A stretch of 64,000 nucleotides of DNA from Pseudomonas syringae CC1557 (GTDB lineage Bacteria; Pseudomonadota; Gammaproteobacteria; Pseudomonadales; Pseudomonadaceae), in assembly GCF_000452705.1 (NCBI RefSeq), contig NZ_CP007014.1, positions 1,426,001 through 1,490,000 on the forward strand. Reading direction: 5' to 3'. The position numbers and the translations under genes are program-made. Numbering within the stretch: the stretch's first letter is position 1; every line of letters starts with the position of its first letter. A model generated the notes under the pieces. The model made no database searches, was not told where the DNA came from, and was given only the letters and a program-made list of their open reading frames with translations. Of this stretch, positions 25,467-37,560 are shown in pieces.

Positions 25467-26138
25467 TCAGTGGTTGACCGTGAACGACAGCATGGCTGAC
25501 AGCTGACACATGGGTCTGCCGCTTTCGGCATGCCACTGGTTGAATACGTCTTGCACGAGAGCCTGATCGCGTTTGCTGGTCGGCACTCTGTCTACGATGT
25601 CCTGTGCATTCAGTGCGGCAACCACATCCCAGGTTGGAATGAAAGTGTCCTTGCCGACCATGCGCAGGAAGCGTGGCGATGACAGCCCGCCCATCTGGTT
25701 ACCGTGCTTGGCGAGGTACTGCCACAGGCCGGTAATGTTATCGACCGGCCATTCGGCGATGAATTTGCCGAAACTGCCATGTTCCTGTTCGATGTCCATG
25801 ATCAGTTGCGCATTGCGCGGCACACTTTTGAGCTTGCCCAAGTGACGAATGATGCGCGCGTCCTGCATCAGCCGCTCAAGATGATCGGCGCCCATCAGCA
25901 CGACCTTCTCCGGATCGAAGCGGAAAAAAACCTCCTCGAAGGCTGGCCACTTGGAGTCCACCAGGCTGTGTTTCAGGCCCGCTCGAAAAACCCGCAGGGC
26001 CATGGTCGACAGGTAACGGTCGGCGCTGATGGCTTGCAGTTGTTTCGGCGTTTTAGGGGCGGGCAGATGAGCTTCCAGAGCTTTGGCAGAGCCGAATCGA
26101 TTCAGGCAATACTCGTTCAGCCATTTGTAGTCGTGCAT
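25467..26138 (-). CDS. DNA-3-methyladenine glycosylase I family protein
   Basis: The product is 223 residues. Segments such as YLSTMALRVFRAGLKHSLVD and FFRFDPEKVVLMG fit the Tag family, which removes 3-methyladenine from alkylated DNA. The zinc-binding Cys/His residues of E. coli Tag are not evident here, so this is a divergent relative often annotated as Tag-like. The 3' end is 6 bp from the ttcA stop. Substrate is not certain. Confidence 0.82.
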   Translation of the reverse strand: MHDYKWLNEYCLNRFGSAKALEAHLPAPKTPKQLQAISADRYLSTMALRVFRAGLKHSLVDSKWPAFEEVFFRFDPEKVVLMGADHLERLMQDARIIRHLGKLKSVPRNAQLIMDIEQEHGSFGKFIAEWPVDNITGLWQYLAKHGNQMGGLSSPRFLRMVGKDTFIPTWDVVAALNAQDIVDRVPTSKRDQALVQDVFNQWHAESGRPMCQLSAMLSFTVNH

Positions 26139-26245
26139 CGGTTCTCCAGAGGATTCAACAGGCAGGTCAAGGGTTCAGACCGACCCTTGAGCTGCAAGTT
26201 TGCGATTTTGCCAACAGCGTGTGGCGACGCTTTCTGACCGGTCGG

Positions 26246-27201
<956 letters not shown>

Positions 27202-27346
27202 TTGCAGGTCGCATCTTGTATGGGGTGGGGCGTATTCTACCCAGCGATGACACTGTTCGACATATCGGATGGTCAATAGTCGTAACGTGGGTATAAGAAA
27301 GCCTGGTCATCGGTAACGCAGGTTGAACGGGCGAGGAAGGGTATAA

Positions 27347-27814
27347 ATGGCAATGCGATTGACAGCAGCGGTGATACTTCTCGGCAGTTTGCTGCTCAGC
27401 GGCTGTGGCGTCGACCTGGGCACTGACCAGAACGGCCAGAAGGTCGCCAGCGAGCGTATAAAGGGCCACTGGCTGGTGGTGAACTATTGGGCTGAATGGT
27501 GTGGCCCCTGCCGTACCGAAGTGCCGGAATTCAACGCCTTGTCCGAGCAGCTCAAGGACAAGAAGGTGACGGTGCTGGGCGTCAACTTTGACAACCTGCA
27601 AGGTGATGAACTGAAAAATGCCGCCAACGCACTGGGCATCAAGTTCACCGTGCTGGCCCAGGACCCTGCCGAGCAATACAGTCTGCCGCCTTCCGAGGCG
27701 TTGCCGGTGACCTACATCATCGACGACAAAGGCAAGATGCGTGAGCAACTGCTCGGCGAGCAATCCGCCGCGACCGTGATCCAGAAGCTCAAGGCGCTGC
27801 GCGGGGAGGGGTGA
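27347..27814 (+). CDS. TlpA-like thioredoxin lipoprotein
   Basis: The product is 155 residues. A lipobox (LLLSGCG) predicts a lipid-anchored protein. The redox motif WCGPC (in WAEWCGPCRTEVPEF) and cis-Pro (EALPVTYI) mark a thioredoxin fold of the TlpA/ResA type, which reduces or isomerises disulfides in the periplasm. AGGAAGG is at the ribosome-binding position. It stands alone between the arsC-like gene and a repeat cluster; no cytochrome c genes are near. Confidence 0.92.
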   Translation: MAMRLTAAVILLGSLLLSGCGVDLGTDQNGQKVASERIKGHWLVVNYWAEWCGPCRTEVPEFNALSEQLKDKKVTVLGVNFDNLQGDELKNAANALGIKFTVLAQDPAEQYSLPPSEALPVTYIIDDKGKMREQLLGEQSAATVIQKLKALRGEG

Positions 27815-27829
27815 TCAGATCAGTTCTCG

Positions 27830-27968
27830 ACGCTCTGCATGGCAACCAGGACGCGGAGCGTCCAGAACGGCATGCGACGCGGAGCGTCGCACGATAGTCG
27901 AGATCATCGTTCCCTACGCTCCAGCGTGGGAATACAGGTCTCGACGCTCTGCGTCGCACGATAGTTAG
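27830..27968. repeat. Dispersed palindromic repeat cluster, copy E
   Basis: Four or five hairpins are in tandem: GGACGC-GGA-GCGTCC (27849-27863), GCGACGC-GGA-GCGTCGC (27874-27890), TTCCCTACGCTCCAGCGTGGGAA (27910-27932) and CGACGC-TCT-GCGTCG (27942-27956). It is the largest copy in the window, between convergent genes. Confidence 0.8.
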
Positions 27969-27979
27969 GCGCAGGCCGT

Positions 27980-28387
27980 TCAGCTATCTTCCAGCCAGAA
28001 GCGCAGCGGTTTGCCTTCGGCTGGCCACAGGCGCAGTTGCTCGATGGGCGAGATGTCCCAGCGTTGTACAGTGCTGATGGCTTTGATGAAGCGCTGTTCC
28101 TGTTCCATCAGTGCCGGTGCGCATATCTTGCGGGTCTTGCCCACTGCGCCGAAGCTGATGGCGTGGTCGTTCAGGGTGTAAGGCGCGAACCAGTGGTTAC
28201 AGCCCGCATTGCCGTAAGCGCGGCCATCGGCACCCAGGGTCATGGTCAGGTGGCTGTTGTCGATCAGCGGGCGTTCGCCGATCCATTCCATCACGTAACT
28301 CTTGTCCTGCCGAATAGGCAGCGGCTCTGCGGCGCAGCCGACCAGCAGCGCACCACCGATCAGGCTCAGGAGCACTAGCTGTCTCAT
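27980..28387 (-). CDS. META domain lipoprotein
   Basis: The product is 135 residues from MRQLVLLSLIGGALLVGC. LLVGC is a lipobox, so the mature N-terminus is a lipidated Cys. The META domain is recognised by GNAGCNHWFAPYTL and the spacing of the Cys pair GC...ICAP. Family members such as HslJ and META proteins are heat- or motility-associated in other bacteria; function here is unknown. It overlaps the zinc-ribbon gene upstream by 4 bp. Confidence 0.85.
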   Translation of the reverse strand: MRQLVLLSLIGGALLVGCAAEPLPIRQDKSYVMEWIGERPLIDNSHLTMTLGADGRAYGNAGCNHWFAPYTLNDHAISFGAVGKTRKICAPALMEQEQRFIKAISTVQRWDISPIEQLRLWPAEGKPLRFWLEDS

Positions 28388-28821
28388 GCTGCCTTCTCCT
28401 GGCACTTCTTGCAGAGGTGCTTTTCGCCTTCGGTTTTCCAGCCCAGCTCCGCGATACGCGCGTTAGCGGCAGGTTTTTGTGCCTTCACGCCCAGTTTGCT
28501 TTCAACCATGAATTCGAAATTCAGTTCGGCGTTGCAGCTGTCGCAATGCACTTGCCACTGGTGGATCGCCAATTCGTCAAACACCGGGCCTTTGGCAACG
28601 GCAATCCACTGGCCGGGCGGGTTGATCAGGTGCCGAACCTTCTCGACCGTCAGGCGCATGTGCAGGCTCTTGCTGCCCTTGATGGTCACCAGCAACTGGT
28701 CGTGGTCGTGGATCGAGCCGCCATTGCCGGTGACCTGATAACGACCGGGTGCCAGGGTGCGGCATTCAGTCAGTGTGTGTTGCGGGTTGAGCATGCTGTA
28801 GCGGAAATCGTGTTCGACCAT
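28384..28821 (-). CDS. Zinc-ribbon protein of unknown function
   Basis: The product is 145 residues without signal peptide. Two Cys pairs, CDSC (about residue 93) and CKKC (about 138), may bind zinc. The N-terminal part GNGGSIHDHDQLLVTIKG has no recognised fold. It overlaps the META lipoprotein by 4 bp (ATGA), so the two are co-translated. I do not know the function. Confidence 0.75.
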   Translation of the reverse strand: MVEHDFRYSMLNPQHTLTECRTLAPGRYQVTGNGGSIHDHDQLLVTIKGSKSLHMRLTVEKVRHLINPPGQWIAVAKGPVFDELAIHQWQVHCDSCNAELNFEFMVESKLGVKAQKPAANARIAELGWKTEGEKHLCKKCQEKAA

Positions 28822-28902
28822 GGGTCCTCCAAAATTGCGCGCATCCTACCATGCTCTGTGCTGATCGTTCCTCGCGTGTGGCGGTGACGCTCGTACCCAT
28901 TA

Positions 28903-31656
28903 TCAAGCCGACACCCGAGCCTCTGCCTCAAGACGGAGGATGGCCTTGTCCAGATCGTCCAGCGCATCTTCCCTATGCGGAGCGTCCTGTTTCAGGAGTG
29001 TTTCGGCGCGCTGGCAGGCGGTACGCAGTTGTGGCACCCCGCAGTAACGCGTTGCGCCGTGCAGGCGATGAACGCGCTCGATCAGGGCCTGTACGTCGTT
29101 ATTGGCGCGCGCCGTGCGGATGGCTTCGCGGTCGGCTTCCAGCGACGCCAGCAACATGGCCAGCATGTCGGCCGCCAGGTCAGGCTTGCCTGCGGCCAGA
29201 CGCAGGCCTTCCTCGTGATCGAGTACCAGCGGCCCGACATGAACCACCGTCGCTTCATGCTGGCGCTCCGGTGCAGGCGTACGCAACGCCAGCCCTGTCC
29301 ATTTGAGCACCACTTGCCCCAGTTGCCGTTCGCTGATCGGCTTGGTCAGATAATCGTCCATGCCGCTTTGCAGCAACGAGCGTTTTTCATTGGCCATGGC
29401 GTGCGCCGTCAGCGCAACGATCGGCAGCGAAGTCTGATTACGCTCAGCTTCCCAGGCGCGAATCGCTTCGGTGGCCTGACGTCCGTCCATGCCGGGCATC
29501 TGCACATCCATCAACACCAGATCGAATGCTTCATGACGCACCGCATTGACCGCGGCATAACCACCTTCGACCGCTATCACTTCGGCACCCATGTCTTCGA
29601 GCAGCGTCTGCACCAACAGCAGGTTCGCCGGATTGTCGTCCACGCACAGCACGCGCGGTGCCCGGCTCGACAACGGCAGGCTGACGTCAGCCCGTACAGC
29701 TTTGGGGGCGATCAACTCTGACAAGGCTTTTTGCAACTTGCGGGTGCAGGCGGGTTTGGCCTGCAACTGGGTGTAAACGTCGTGGACCGCCAATTGAAAC
29801 AGCGCATGTTCAGTGGTCGGGCACAGCACCATCACCTTGCAGTTGAGGTTTTCCAGGTCCCAGATGTGCTGACGCAGCCGCTCTGGCGAGATTTCCAGCG
29901 CGGTCACGCCCAGTACCGCCAGGTCAATCGCCGACGGCGTTTCATGAACCGCCGTTACGCCGTTGAGCAGGTTTTCCAGATTATTGAACACCACGGTGTG
30001 CAGGCCACAGTCTTCCAGCTGGTGCTCCAGTGCCTGACGCGCCAGGTCATGATGCTCAAGCACCGCAGCGCGCAACCCTTGCAGTGGAATATTGAGTGAG
30101 TCTTCCTTGTCTTCGCGGGCCTTGGGCAGTTTCAGGCTGATCCAGAATTCCGAGCCCACGCCCGGTGTGCTGTCGACACCGATTTCGCCGCCCATCTGCT
30201 CGATCAGACGCTTGGAAATCACCAGCCCCAACCCCGTGCCGCCCGGCTGGCGCGACAGCGAATTGTCGGCCTGGCTGAAGGCCTGAAACAACGCTCGCAC
30301 GTCCTGACTGGACAGACCAATACCGGTGTCCTGTACGCTGATGCGCAGTTGTGCGTGTTCTTCGGTTTCGTCTTCGAGCATGGCGCGGGCGACGATGGTG
30401 CCTTCACGGGTGAACTTGATCGCGTTGCTGACCAGATTGGTCAGGATCTGTCGCAGACGCAATGGGTCGCCGGACAGTGCCAGTGGCGTATCGCGGTACA
30501 CCAGACTCACCAGTTCCAGCTGCTTGGCGTGGGCGGCCGGGGCAAGGATGGTCAGCGTGTCCTGCAGCAGGTCGCGCAGGTTGAAGGGAATATTGTCGAG
30601 CACCAGCTTGCCGGCCTCGATCTTCGAAAAGTCGAGAATCTCGTTGATGATGCTCAGCAGGTTGTCGGCGGACTTCTCGATGGTCCCCAGATAATCGAAC
30701 TGGCGCGGCGTCAGCTCGCTTTTCTGCAGCAGATGAGTGAAACCCAGAATGCCGTTGAGCGGGGTACGGATTTCATGGCTCATGTTGGCGAGGAATTCGG
30801 ACTTGATGCGGCTGGCTTCCAGCGCTTCCTTGCGCGCCAGATCCAGCTCTATGTTCTGGATTTCGATGGTCTCCAGATTCTGCCTGACGTCTTCAGTGGC
30901 CTGATCGATGCTCAGTTGCAGTTCTTCCTGCGCGTTCTGCAACGTGGCCGCCATGCGGTTGATGCCCGAGGCCAGTTCGTCCAGCTCGCGGCTGCCCAGG
31001 GGTGGCAGGCGGGTTTCGAGGTTGCCGTCCTTGAGCTGCGACACCGCCTGCTTGATCAGGCTCATCGGCACGTTGATGGTACGGCTCAGGCGCACGGCGA
31101 CAATGGCGGTGAAGGCCAGGCCAGTAAAAATCAGCAGCAGGCTGGCAAACAGGCTGCGATAGCCGCGCAGCAAGGTGCCGTTATGGGAAATCTCCAGTTC
31201 CACCCAGCCCATCAGCGTGTCGGCTTCGGCGGGGATGATCGGACTGGTCAGGTGGCGCTGATGGCCAAACACCGGCAGCAGGTAACGGGTGGCGTCGACG
31301 CCGGTTGAACTGAGCAGTTGCGAGCTGTTGCCGATCGGCACCGGGCTGATCATGGTTGGCCCGGCGTGGGCCAATGGCGTGCGATCGGCATCCAGAAATG
31401 ACACGGCGCGCACGTCGGTCTGTTCCAGCGTCTGCGAGGCGATGCGGCTCAACAGCACGCTGTCCTTGCGCCCCAGCGCATTGGCCGACAACGGTGCCAG
31501 GTCCTGCGCAATCATCTCGCCGCGCTGCAGCAACTGGCTTTGCAGTTCGCTCAACTGCATCCAGGTGAAATAGCCACCGAGCATCGCGGCCATCAGGCTG
31601 GCAGGCAGAATCGTCAGTAGCAGTACACGGCCTTTTATACCCAGCTTGGTCAGCAC
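28903..31656 (-). CDS. gacS: Hybrid sensor histidine kinase GacS
   Basis: The GTG start at 31656 follows GGAGAG and gives 917 residues, the length known for P. syringae GacS. Domains in order: TM1 about 10-32, periplasmic region, TM2 about 170-188, HAMP, H-box with His294 ([12 protein letters not shown]), ATPase with G-boxes near 443 and 473, receiver with Asp717 ([13 protein letters not shown]), HPt with His863 ([12 protein letters not shown]). GacS phosphorylates GacA to switch on small RNAs that sequester RsmA and so activate secondary metabolism, motility and virulence traits. It is divergent from cysM. Confidence 0.97.
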   Translation of the reverse strand: MLTKLGIKGRVLLLTILPASLMAAMLGGYFTWMQLSELQSQLLQRGEMIAQDLAPLSANALGRKDSVLLSRIASQTLEQTDVRAVSFLDADRTPLAHAGPTMISPVPIGNSSQLLSSTGVDATRYLLPVFGHQRHLTSPIIPAEADTLMGWVELEISHNGTLLRGYRSLFASLLLIFTGLAFTAIVAVRLSRTINVPMSLIKQAVSQLKDGNLETRLPPLGSRELDELASGINRMAATLQNAQEELQLSIDQATEDVRQNLETIEIQNIELDLARKEALEASRIKSEFLANMSHEIRTPLNGILGFTHLLQKSELTPRQFDYLGTIEKSADNLLSIINEILDFSKIEAGKLVLDNIPFNLRDLLQDTLTILAPAAHAKQLELVSLVYRDTPLALSGDPLRLRQILTNLVSNAIKFTREGTIVARAMLEDETEEHAQLRISVQDTGIGLSSQDVRALFQAFSQADNSLSRQPGGTGLGLVISKRLIEQMGGEIGVDSTPGVGSEFWISLKLPKAREDKEDSLNIPLQGLRAAVLEHHDLARQALEHQLEDCGLHTVVFNNLENLLNGVTAVHETPSAIDLAVLGVTALEISPERLRQHIWDLENLNCKVMVLCPTTEHALFQLAVHDVYTQLQAKPACTRKLQKALSELIAPKAVRADVSLPLSSRAPRVLCVDDNPANLLLVQTLLEDMGAEVIAVEGGYAAVNAVRHEAFDLVLMDVQMPGMDGRQATEAIRAWEAERNQTSLPIVALTAHAMANEKRSLLQSGMDDYLTKPISERQLGQVVLKWTGLALRTPAPERQHEATVVHVGPLVLDHEEGLRLAAGKPDLAADMLAMLLASLEADREAIRTARANNDVQALIERVHRLHGATRYCGVPQLRTACQRAETLLKQDAPHREDALDDLDKAILRLEAEARVSA

Positions 31657-31938
31657 GCTTTCTCTCCAGCAACAGGTATCAATCCGTCGATAACAGGCAT
31701 CGGCTGCCTGGCTGATCGGCACAAGGGGATGAGTTTAGCTATTTAGCGCTGCCATGGGCACATAACTCTTTTATCGGTTTGGGCAAGGTGAGGAGTATGT
31801 CAATCGAAGCTATAAAGGAAGCGGCTGCAAAACAGCGCGTTATGCCTTTTGGTAATAAGTACCGCACTTTGCGTGATATGGGCTTTGGGCGTTTGCCGTT
31901 ATGATAGGCGCCCCCGCAGACTGGACCGCGAATACGCC

Positions 31939-32841
31939 ATGACCCTGCAGTATCAAACCATCGCCGATTGCGTCGGCAACACCCCGCTTGTGCGTCTGCA
32001 ACGTATGGCGGGCAATACCAGCAATACCCTCCTGTTGAAACTGGAAGGTAACAACCCGGCGGGTTCGGTAAAAGACCGCCCGGCGTTGTCGATGATCGTG
32101 CGCGCCGAGCTGCGCGGCCAGATTCAGCCCGGTGATACGCTGATCGAGGCCACCTCCGGTAACACCGGCATCGCGCTGGCCATGGCTGCTGCGATCAAGG
32201 GTTACCGCATGATTCTGATCATGCCGGACAACTCCAGTGCCGAGCGCAAGGCCGCGATGACGGCTTACGGCGCCGAGCTGATTCTGGTCAGCAAGGAAGA
32301 AAGTATGGAAGGCGCTCGTGATCTGGCCGAGCGCATGCAGGCCGAAGGACGCGGAAAAGTGCTCGACCAGTTCGCCAATGGCGACAATCCCGAGGCGCAT
32401 TACACGTCCACCGGTCCGGAAATCTGGCAGCAGACGGCTGGCACCATCACCCATTTTGTCAGTTCAATGGGCACCACCGGCACCATCATGGGCACTTCGC
32501 GCTACCTCAAGGAGCAGAATCCCGACGTGCAGATCGTCGGTCTGCAACCGATGGAAGGCGCGTCGATTCCTGGCATCCGCCGCTGGCCGACCGAATACCT
32601 GCCGAAGATCTATCAGTCTGATCGCGTCGACCGGCTGATAGACATGGGCCAGACCGAAGCTGAAGAGACCATGCGCCGCCTGGCCCGCGAAGAAGGTATC
32701 TTCTGCGGAGTGTCTTCTGGTGGTTCGGTGGCTGGCGCGCTGCGTATCTCTCAAGAAGTCGAAAACGCCGTGATTGTGGCGATCATCTGTGACCGAGGCG
32801 ACCGCTACCTGTCGACCGGCGTCTACGATTCGCCCAACTGA
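31939..32841 (+). CDS. cysM: Cysteine synthase B (O-acetylserine sulfhydrylase)
   Basis: The product is 300 residues from [19 protein letters not shown]-Lys is in [12 protein letters not shown]; the phosphate-binding loop is TSGNTGIAL. CysM makes cysteine from O-acetylserine and sulfide or thiosulfate. An in-frame ATG-like codon 90 bp upstream is unsupported. The stop overlaps the rlmD start by one base (TGATG). The divergent neighbour is gacS, as in other pseudomonads. Confidence 0.96.
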   Translation: MTLQYQTIADCVGNTPLVRLQRMAGNTSNTLLLKLEGNNPAGSVKDRPALSMIVRAELRGQIQPGDTLIEATSGNTGIALAMAAAIKGYRMILIMPDNSSAERKAAMTAYGAELILVSKEESMEGARDLAERMQAEGRGKVLDQFANGDNPEAHYTSTGPEIWQQTAGTITHFVSSMGTTGTIMGTSRYLKEQNPDVQIVGLQPMEGASIPGIRRWPTEYLPKIYQSDRVDRLIDMGQTEAEETMRRLAREEGIFCGVSSGGSVAGALRISQEVENAVIVAIICDRGDRYLSTGVYDSPN

Positions 32842-34196
32842 TGGCCAAGCATGAAAGAGGTTTACGCTTCCAGCCAACCGGCGGCGTCAAGAGCGTGCAG
32901 ATTCCTGCCGGTAAAAAGCAGCGGCTGAGCATCGAGCGGCTGTCCGATGACGGGCGCGGTATTGCTTTTCTGGACGGCAAGACCTGGTTTGTCGCCGGCA
33001 GTCTGGCCGGTGAAGAGGTCGAGGCGCGGGTGCTCAATGCGCGCGGCAAGGTGGTCGAGGCGCGTACTGAGCGTGTGTTCACCGCCAGTGCCATGCGCCG
33101 CCCTCCGGCCTGCGACTATTTCGGTCGTTGTGGCGGGTGCAGCGTCCAGCACGTGCCCCATGAAGAGCAGCTTGCCCTGAAACAGCGCATGCTCGCCGAG
33201 CAATTGTTGCGGGTAGCGAACGTCACCCCGGATGAGTGGGCAGCGCCTTTGAGCGGGTCCGAACTGGCCTATCGCCGACGTGCGCGGGTTGCGATTCGCT
33301 GGGACGCCAAGGCTAAAAGGCTGGATGTCGGATTCCGCGCCGCGGCCAGTCAGGATATCGTGGGTGTCGAAGAGTGTCCGGTGCTGGTACAGGCCTTGCA
33401 ACCGATCATGCGTCAGTTACCCGGGATGCTGAAGAGCTTCAGCAAGCCGCAGGTGCTGGGGCATGTCGAATTGTTCAGCGGTTCGTCGACGGCGGTGTTG
33501 CTGCGTCACACCGCACCATTGGCCGATGCCGACCTGGCAACCCTGCAGGCGTTCTGTTCGACCTATGGCGCACAGCTCTGGCTGCACGGAGAAGGCGAAC
33601 CACAACCTGCCAGCCCTGGCGACACACTGGGGTACCGGCTGGAGCCGTGGAACCTGCAACTGGCCTGGCGTCCGGGAGATTTCATTCAGGTCAACGCGGC
33701 GGTCAATACCGCTATGATCGAACAGGCGCTGCACTGGCTGGCACCTGCGGCTGATGAACGTGTGATGGACCTGTTTTGCGGGCTGGGCAACTTCGCCTTG
33801 CCGCTGGCAAGTCTGGCGAAAGAAGTAGTGGCGGTCGAAGGCGTTGCGACCATGGTCGAACGTGCAGCCGCCAACGCAATGAGTAATGATCTGCACAATG
33901 TACGGTTTTTTCAGGCGGATCTTACCCAGCCGCTGACCCAGGCCGACTGGGCGGCGGAGGGGTTTTCTGCGGTACTCTTGGACCCGCCGCGTGACGGGGC
34001 CTTTGAGGTGGTGCGCCAGATCAGAAAAACAGGTGCCCGGCGCTTGCTTTATGTTTCATGCAACCCGGCAACTTTGGCTCGTGACACGGTCGAACTGGTT
34101 AATCAGGGCTACCGATTAAAACGTGCCGGAATCCTCGATATGTTCCCGCAGACGGCGCATGTCGAGGCGATGGCTTTATTTGAAATGAGTAAGTGA
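32841..34196 (+). CDS. rlmD: 23S rRNA (uracil1939-C5)-methyltransferase RlmD
   Basis: The product is 451 residues. RlmD (RumA) methylates U1939 of 23S rRNA using SAM. An N-terminal TRAM domain (about 15-75), the [4Fe-4S] motif [28 protein letters not shown] (SAM site), LDPPRDGA, and [11 protein letters not shown] with the catalytic Cys are visible. It is translationally coupled to cysM. Confidence 0.96.
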   Translation: MAKHERGLRFQPTGGVKSVQIPAGKKQRLSIERLSDDGRGIAFLDGKTWFVAGSLAGEEVEARVLNARGKVVEARTERVFTASAMRRPPACDYFGRCGGCSVQHVPHEEQLALKQRMLAEQLLRVANVTPDEWAAPLSGSELAYRRRARVAIRWDAKAKRLDVGFRAAASQDIVGVEECPVLVQALQPIMRQLPGMLKSFSKPQVLGHVELFSGSSTAVLLRHTAPLADADLATLQAFCSTYGAQLWLHGEGEPQPASPGDTLGYRLEPWNLQLAWRPGDFIQVNAAVNTAMIEQALHWLAPAADERVMDLFCGLGNFALPLASLAKEVVAVEGVATMVERAAANAMSNDLHNVRFFQADLTQPLTQADWAAEGFSAVLLDPPRDGAFEVVRQIRKTGARRLLYVSCNPATLARDTVELVNQGYRLKRAGILDMFPQTAHVEAMALFEMSK

Positions 34197-34353
34197 GCAG
34201 CCTTCATTGGATAGAGTCTGGCTGCTGACAAGGAATCTCATTTAATCCGACTGGCCCGCGAATGCTGGTCCTTGCTTGCCCGGCAAGTGGCATTCGCTCA
34301 GAAGGCTGGCGACTGATGGCGCTATTCATCGCGCCTTAGGGAAGGTAAGCAGC

Positions 34354-36597
34354 ATGGTACAGGTGAGAGCGAACCAGCCGATAAACACAGACGGCAGTAT
34401 CAATCTCGACGCATGGCTCGATCATATTGTCAGCGTCGACCTGGTCCTGGACCGGGAAGTCATGAAGCAGGCCTGTGAATTTGCCCGGCAAGCCGAGCAG
34501 AACGACAAGGCCCACAAGAATCACTGGGCAGACGGCACCTCCACCTTTCAGACCGGTCTGGAAATAGCGGAGATTCTGGCTGACCTCAAGCTGGATCAGG
34601 ATTCCCTGGTGGCTGCGGTTATTTACCGTGGCGTGCGCGAAGGCGTGATCCCGTTGCCGGAAGTCGAGCAGCGTTTTGGCTCGACTGTCGCCAAACTGAT
34701 CGACGGCGTGCTGCGTATGGCCGCGATCAGCGCCAGCCTCAGCCCGCGACAATCGTTAGTGCTGGGCAGTCAGGCGCAGGTCGAGAACCTGCGCAAGATG
34801 CTGGTGGCGATGGTGGATGACGTGCGTGTTGCGTTGATCAAGCTGGCCGAGCGGACCTGCGCGATTCGTGCAGTAAAGAACGCCGACGACGAGAAGCGCA
34901 ACCGGGTGGCACGGGAAGTCTTCGACATCTACGCACCGCTGGCTCACCGACTGGGCATCGGACATATCAAATGGGAGCTGGAAGACCTGTCTTTCCGCTA
35001 TCTGGAGCCTGACCAGTACAAGCAGATCGCCAAGTTGCTGCACGAGCGCAGGCTGGATCGTGAGCGCTTTATCAGCGAAGTCATGTCCCAGCTCGACGAC
35101 GAGTTGCAAGCCACAGGCGTGACCGCTGACATCAGTGGCCGTGCCAAACACATCTATTCCATCTGGCGCAAAATGCAGCGCAAGGGCCTGGCGTTCAGCC
35201 AGATTTACGACGTGCGGGCGTTGCGCGTGCTGGTCCCGGAAATGCGCGATTGCTACACCGCGCTGGGCATTGTGCACACCTTATGGCGGCATATTCCCAA
35301 GGAGTTCGACGACTATATCGCCAACCCCAAGGAAAACGGCTATCGCTCGCTGCACACGGCTGTCATTGGGCCGGAAGGCAAAGTGCTGGAAGTGCAGATC
35401 CGCACGCACGCCATGCACGAAGAAGCCGAACTGGGCGTCTGCGCGCACTGGCGCTATAAGGGCACCGACGTCAAATCCGGTTCCAATCATTACGAAGAGA
35501 AGATTTCCTGGCTGCGTCAGGTGCTCGAATGGCATGAAGAACTGGGCGACATCGGGGGGCTGGCCGAGCAGTTGCGCGTCGATATCGAACCAGACCGGGT
35601 CTATGTCTTCACCCCTGACGGCCACGCCATCGACCTGCCCAAAGGCTCGACGCCGCTGGACTTCGCTTATCGGGTTCACACCGAAATCGGCCACAACTGC
35701 CGTGGCGCGAAGATCAACGGCCGCATCGTACCGCTCAACTACAGCCTGCAGACCGGTGAGCAGGTCGAGATCATCACCAGCAAGCACGGCACGCCAAGCC
35801 GTGACTGGCTGAACTCGAACCTGGGCTACATCACCACCTCACGGGCGCGGGCCAAGATCGTTCACTGGTTCAAGTTGCAGGCTCGCGACCAGAACGTTGC
35901 AGCCGGCAGAACCCTGATCGAGCGCGAACTGGCGCGCCTTGCGCTGCCGCAGGTCGATTTCGAAAAGCTGGCTGACAAAGCCAATCACAAGACCGCTGAC
36001 GACATGTTCGCGGCCTTGGGCGCGGGTGATCTGCGTCTGGCGCAACTGGTCAATCTGGCTCAGCAGCAGGTCGAGCCCGATCGCGTCAACGAGCAACTGG
36101 AACTCATCCCGCGCAAAGCTACAGGCTACAAGCCAGGCAAGCGCGGCGACATCCAGATTCAGGGCGTTGGCAACCTGATGACGCAGATGGCCGGCTGCTG
36201 CCAGCCGCTGCCGGGCGACGCGATTGTCGGTTACATCACCCAGGGCCGCGGCGTCAGCATCCACCGCCAGGATTGCGCTTCGGTGCTGCAACTGGGCGGT
36301 CGCGAACCCGAGCGGATCATTCAGGTCAGTTGGGGGCCGGTGCCGGTGCTCACCTATCCGGTGGACATCATCATCCGCGCCTACGACCGCTCCGGCCTGC
36401 TGCGCGACGTCACCCAGGTGCTGCTCAACGAGCGTATCAACGTACTGGCGGTCAACACCCGCTCGAACAAGGAAGACAACACCGCGCTCATGTCCCTGAC
36501 CATCGAAATTCCGGGGCTGGACGCGCTGGGACGGTTGCTGGGGCGCATATCCCAACTGCCGAACATCATCGAAACACGCAGGAACAGGACGCCCTGA
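34354..36597 (+). CDS. relA: GTP pyrophosphokinase RelA ((p)ppGpp synthetase I)
   Basis: The product is 747 residues from MVQVRANQPINTDG, with GGGAAGG upstream. The N-terminal pseudo-hydrolase domain has lost the HD motif: where SpoT has HDTVED this reads YRGVRE, so it should only synthesise (p)ppGpp. The synthetase domain includes RAKHIYSIWRKMQRKG and NPKENGYRSLHTAVIG. TGS (about 405-465; VYVFTPDGHAIDLPKGSTP) and a C-terminal ACT domain follow. RelA senses uncharged tRNA on the ribosome and triggers the stringent response. It is followed by mazG. Confidence 0.97.
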   Translation: MVQVRANQPINTDGSINLDAWLDHIVSVDLVLDREVMKQACEFARQAEQNDKAHKNHWADGTSTFQTGLEIAEILADLKLDQDSLVAAVIYRGVREGVIPLPEVEQRFGSTVAKLIDGVLRMAAISASLSPRQSLVLGSQAQVENLRKMLVAMVDDVRVALIKLAERTCAIRAVKNADDEKRNRVAREVFDIYAPLAHRLGIGHIKWELEDLSFRYLEPDQYKQIAKLLHERRLDRERFISEVMSQLDDELQATGVTADISGRAKHIYSIWRKMQRKGLAFSQIYDVRALRVLVPEMRDCYTALGIVHTLWRHIPKEFDDYIANPKENGYRSLHTAVIGPEGKVLEVQIRTHAMHEEAELGVCAHWRYKGTDVKSGSNHYEEKISWLRQVLEWHEELGDIGGLAEQLRVDIEPDRVYVFTPDGHAIDLPKGSTPLDFAYRVHTEIGHNCRGAKINGRIVPLNYSLQTGEQVEIITSKHGTPSRDWLNSNLGYITTSRARAKIVHWFKLQARDQNVAAGRTLIERELARLALPQVDFEKLADKANHKTADDMFAALGAGDLRLAQLVNLAQQQVEPDRVNEQLELIPRKATGYKPGKRGDIQIQGVGNLMTQMAGCCQPLPGDAIVGYITQGRGVSIHRQDCASVLQLGGREPERIIQVSWGPVPVLTYPVDIIIRAYDRSGLLRDVTQVLLNERINVLAVNTRSNKEDNTALMSLTIEIPGLDALGRLLGRISQLPNIIETRRNRTP

Positions 36598-36609
36598 GAG
36601 GCGCAGTTG

Positions 36610-36670
36610 CAAGTTTTCAGCTGCAAGCTGCAAGCGAGAGGCCACCGCAAACCGCTTTGGCTTGCAGCCA
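36610..36670. repeat. GCTGCAAGC/GCTTGCAGC inverted-repeat element between relA and mazG
   Basis: GCTGCAAGC occurs at 36620-36628 and 36627-36635, and its reverse complement GCTTGCAGC at 36660-36668. The 9-bp stem could form in the transcript between the two genes. Similar elements with this core occur in other Pseudomonas intergenic regions. Confidence 0.5.
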
Positions 36671-36696
36671 AACTGCTGCTTTTATACGAGAGCCCT

Positions 36697-37530
36697 ATGT
36701 ACACAGTTCAAGACCTGCTTCATCTCATGACCCGGCTGCGTGATCCGCAGTTCGGTTGCCCGTGGGATTTGAAGCAGACCTACGCCAGCATCGTGCCGCA
36801 TACGCTGGAAGAAGCCTACGAAGTGGCCGATGCCATCGAGCAAGGCGATCTCGATCATCTTCAGGGTGAGTTGGGCGACCTGCTGTTTCAGGTGGTCTTT
36901 TACGCGCAACTGGCCAAGGAAGAAGGGCGCTTCGAGTTTGAGGGCGTGGTAGATGGCATTACCCGTAAATTGCTGCGTCGGCATCCGCACGTGTTCCCGA
37001 CCGGTGATTTGTATGCGCCGCCGGAAACGCCGCGCCTGACGGATGATCAGGTGAATCAGCGCTGGGACGAGATCAAGGCTGAGGAGCGCGCCGGGAAATC
37101 CGCTGTGCCCGAGCAGTTGTCGCTGCTCGATGACGTGCCCACCGCATTGCCTGCGCTGAGTCGGGCAGCCAAACTGCAGAAGCGCGCCTCGCAGGTCGGT
37201 TTCGATTGGCCTGCGGCATTGCCGGTCGTCGACAAGGTACGCGAAGAACTCGATGAAATTCTTGAAGCCATGGTCGACAATGACGCCGAGGGCATCGCTG
37301 AAGAAGTCGGCGATTTGCTGTTCAGTGTCGTCAATCTGGCCCGGCATCTTAAAGTTGATCCGGAAACTGCGTTACGCTCTGCCAATAACAAATTCGACAG
37401 ACGCTTTCGATTCATTGAACAGGCATTGCGCCACCTCCAGCGTCCCATTGAAGAGTGCTCGCTCGAAGACATGGACGCGTTGTGGGGCGAAGCCAAACGT
37501 CAGGAAAAGAGCACGCCCGGCTGCGGCTGA
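36697..37530 (+). CDS. mazG: Nucleoside triphosphate pyrophosphohydrolase MazG
   Basis: The product is 277 residues from MYTVQDLLHLMTRLRDP. Two MazG repeats are visible: the first with CPWDLKQTYASIVPHTLEEAYEV and GELGDLLFQVVFYA, the second with KVREELDEILEA and EEVGDLLFSVVNLAR, whose EExxE metal sites hydrolyse NTPs to NMPs and pyrophosphate. MazG modifies the nucleotide pool and, in E. coli, ppGpp levels, which fits its place after relA. Confidence 0.95.
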   Translation: MYTVQDLLHLMTRLRDPQFGCPWDLKQTYASIVPHTLEEAYEVADAIEQGDLDHLQGELGDLLFQVVFYAQLAKEEGRFEFEGVVDGITRKLLRRHPHVFPTGDLYAPPETPRLTDDQVNQRWDEIKAEERAGKSAVPEQLSLLDDVPTALPALSRAAKLQKRASQVGFDWPAALPVVDKVREELDEILEAMVDNDAEGIAEEVGDLLFSVVNLARHLKVDPETALRSANNKFDRRFRFIEQALRHLQRPIEECSLEDMDALWGEAKRQEKSTPGCG

Positions 37531-37560
37531 GGGTGCGGTAACGGCATAAGTGAGTAGACA

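Noticed and set aside
27830..27968. Tandem hairpins considered as a CRISPR array
   Set aside because: Units are short palindromes without equal-length unique spacers and no cas genes are nearby.
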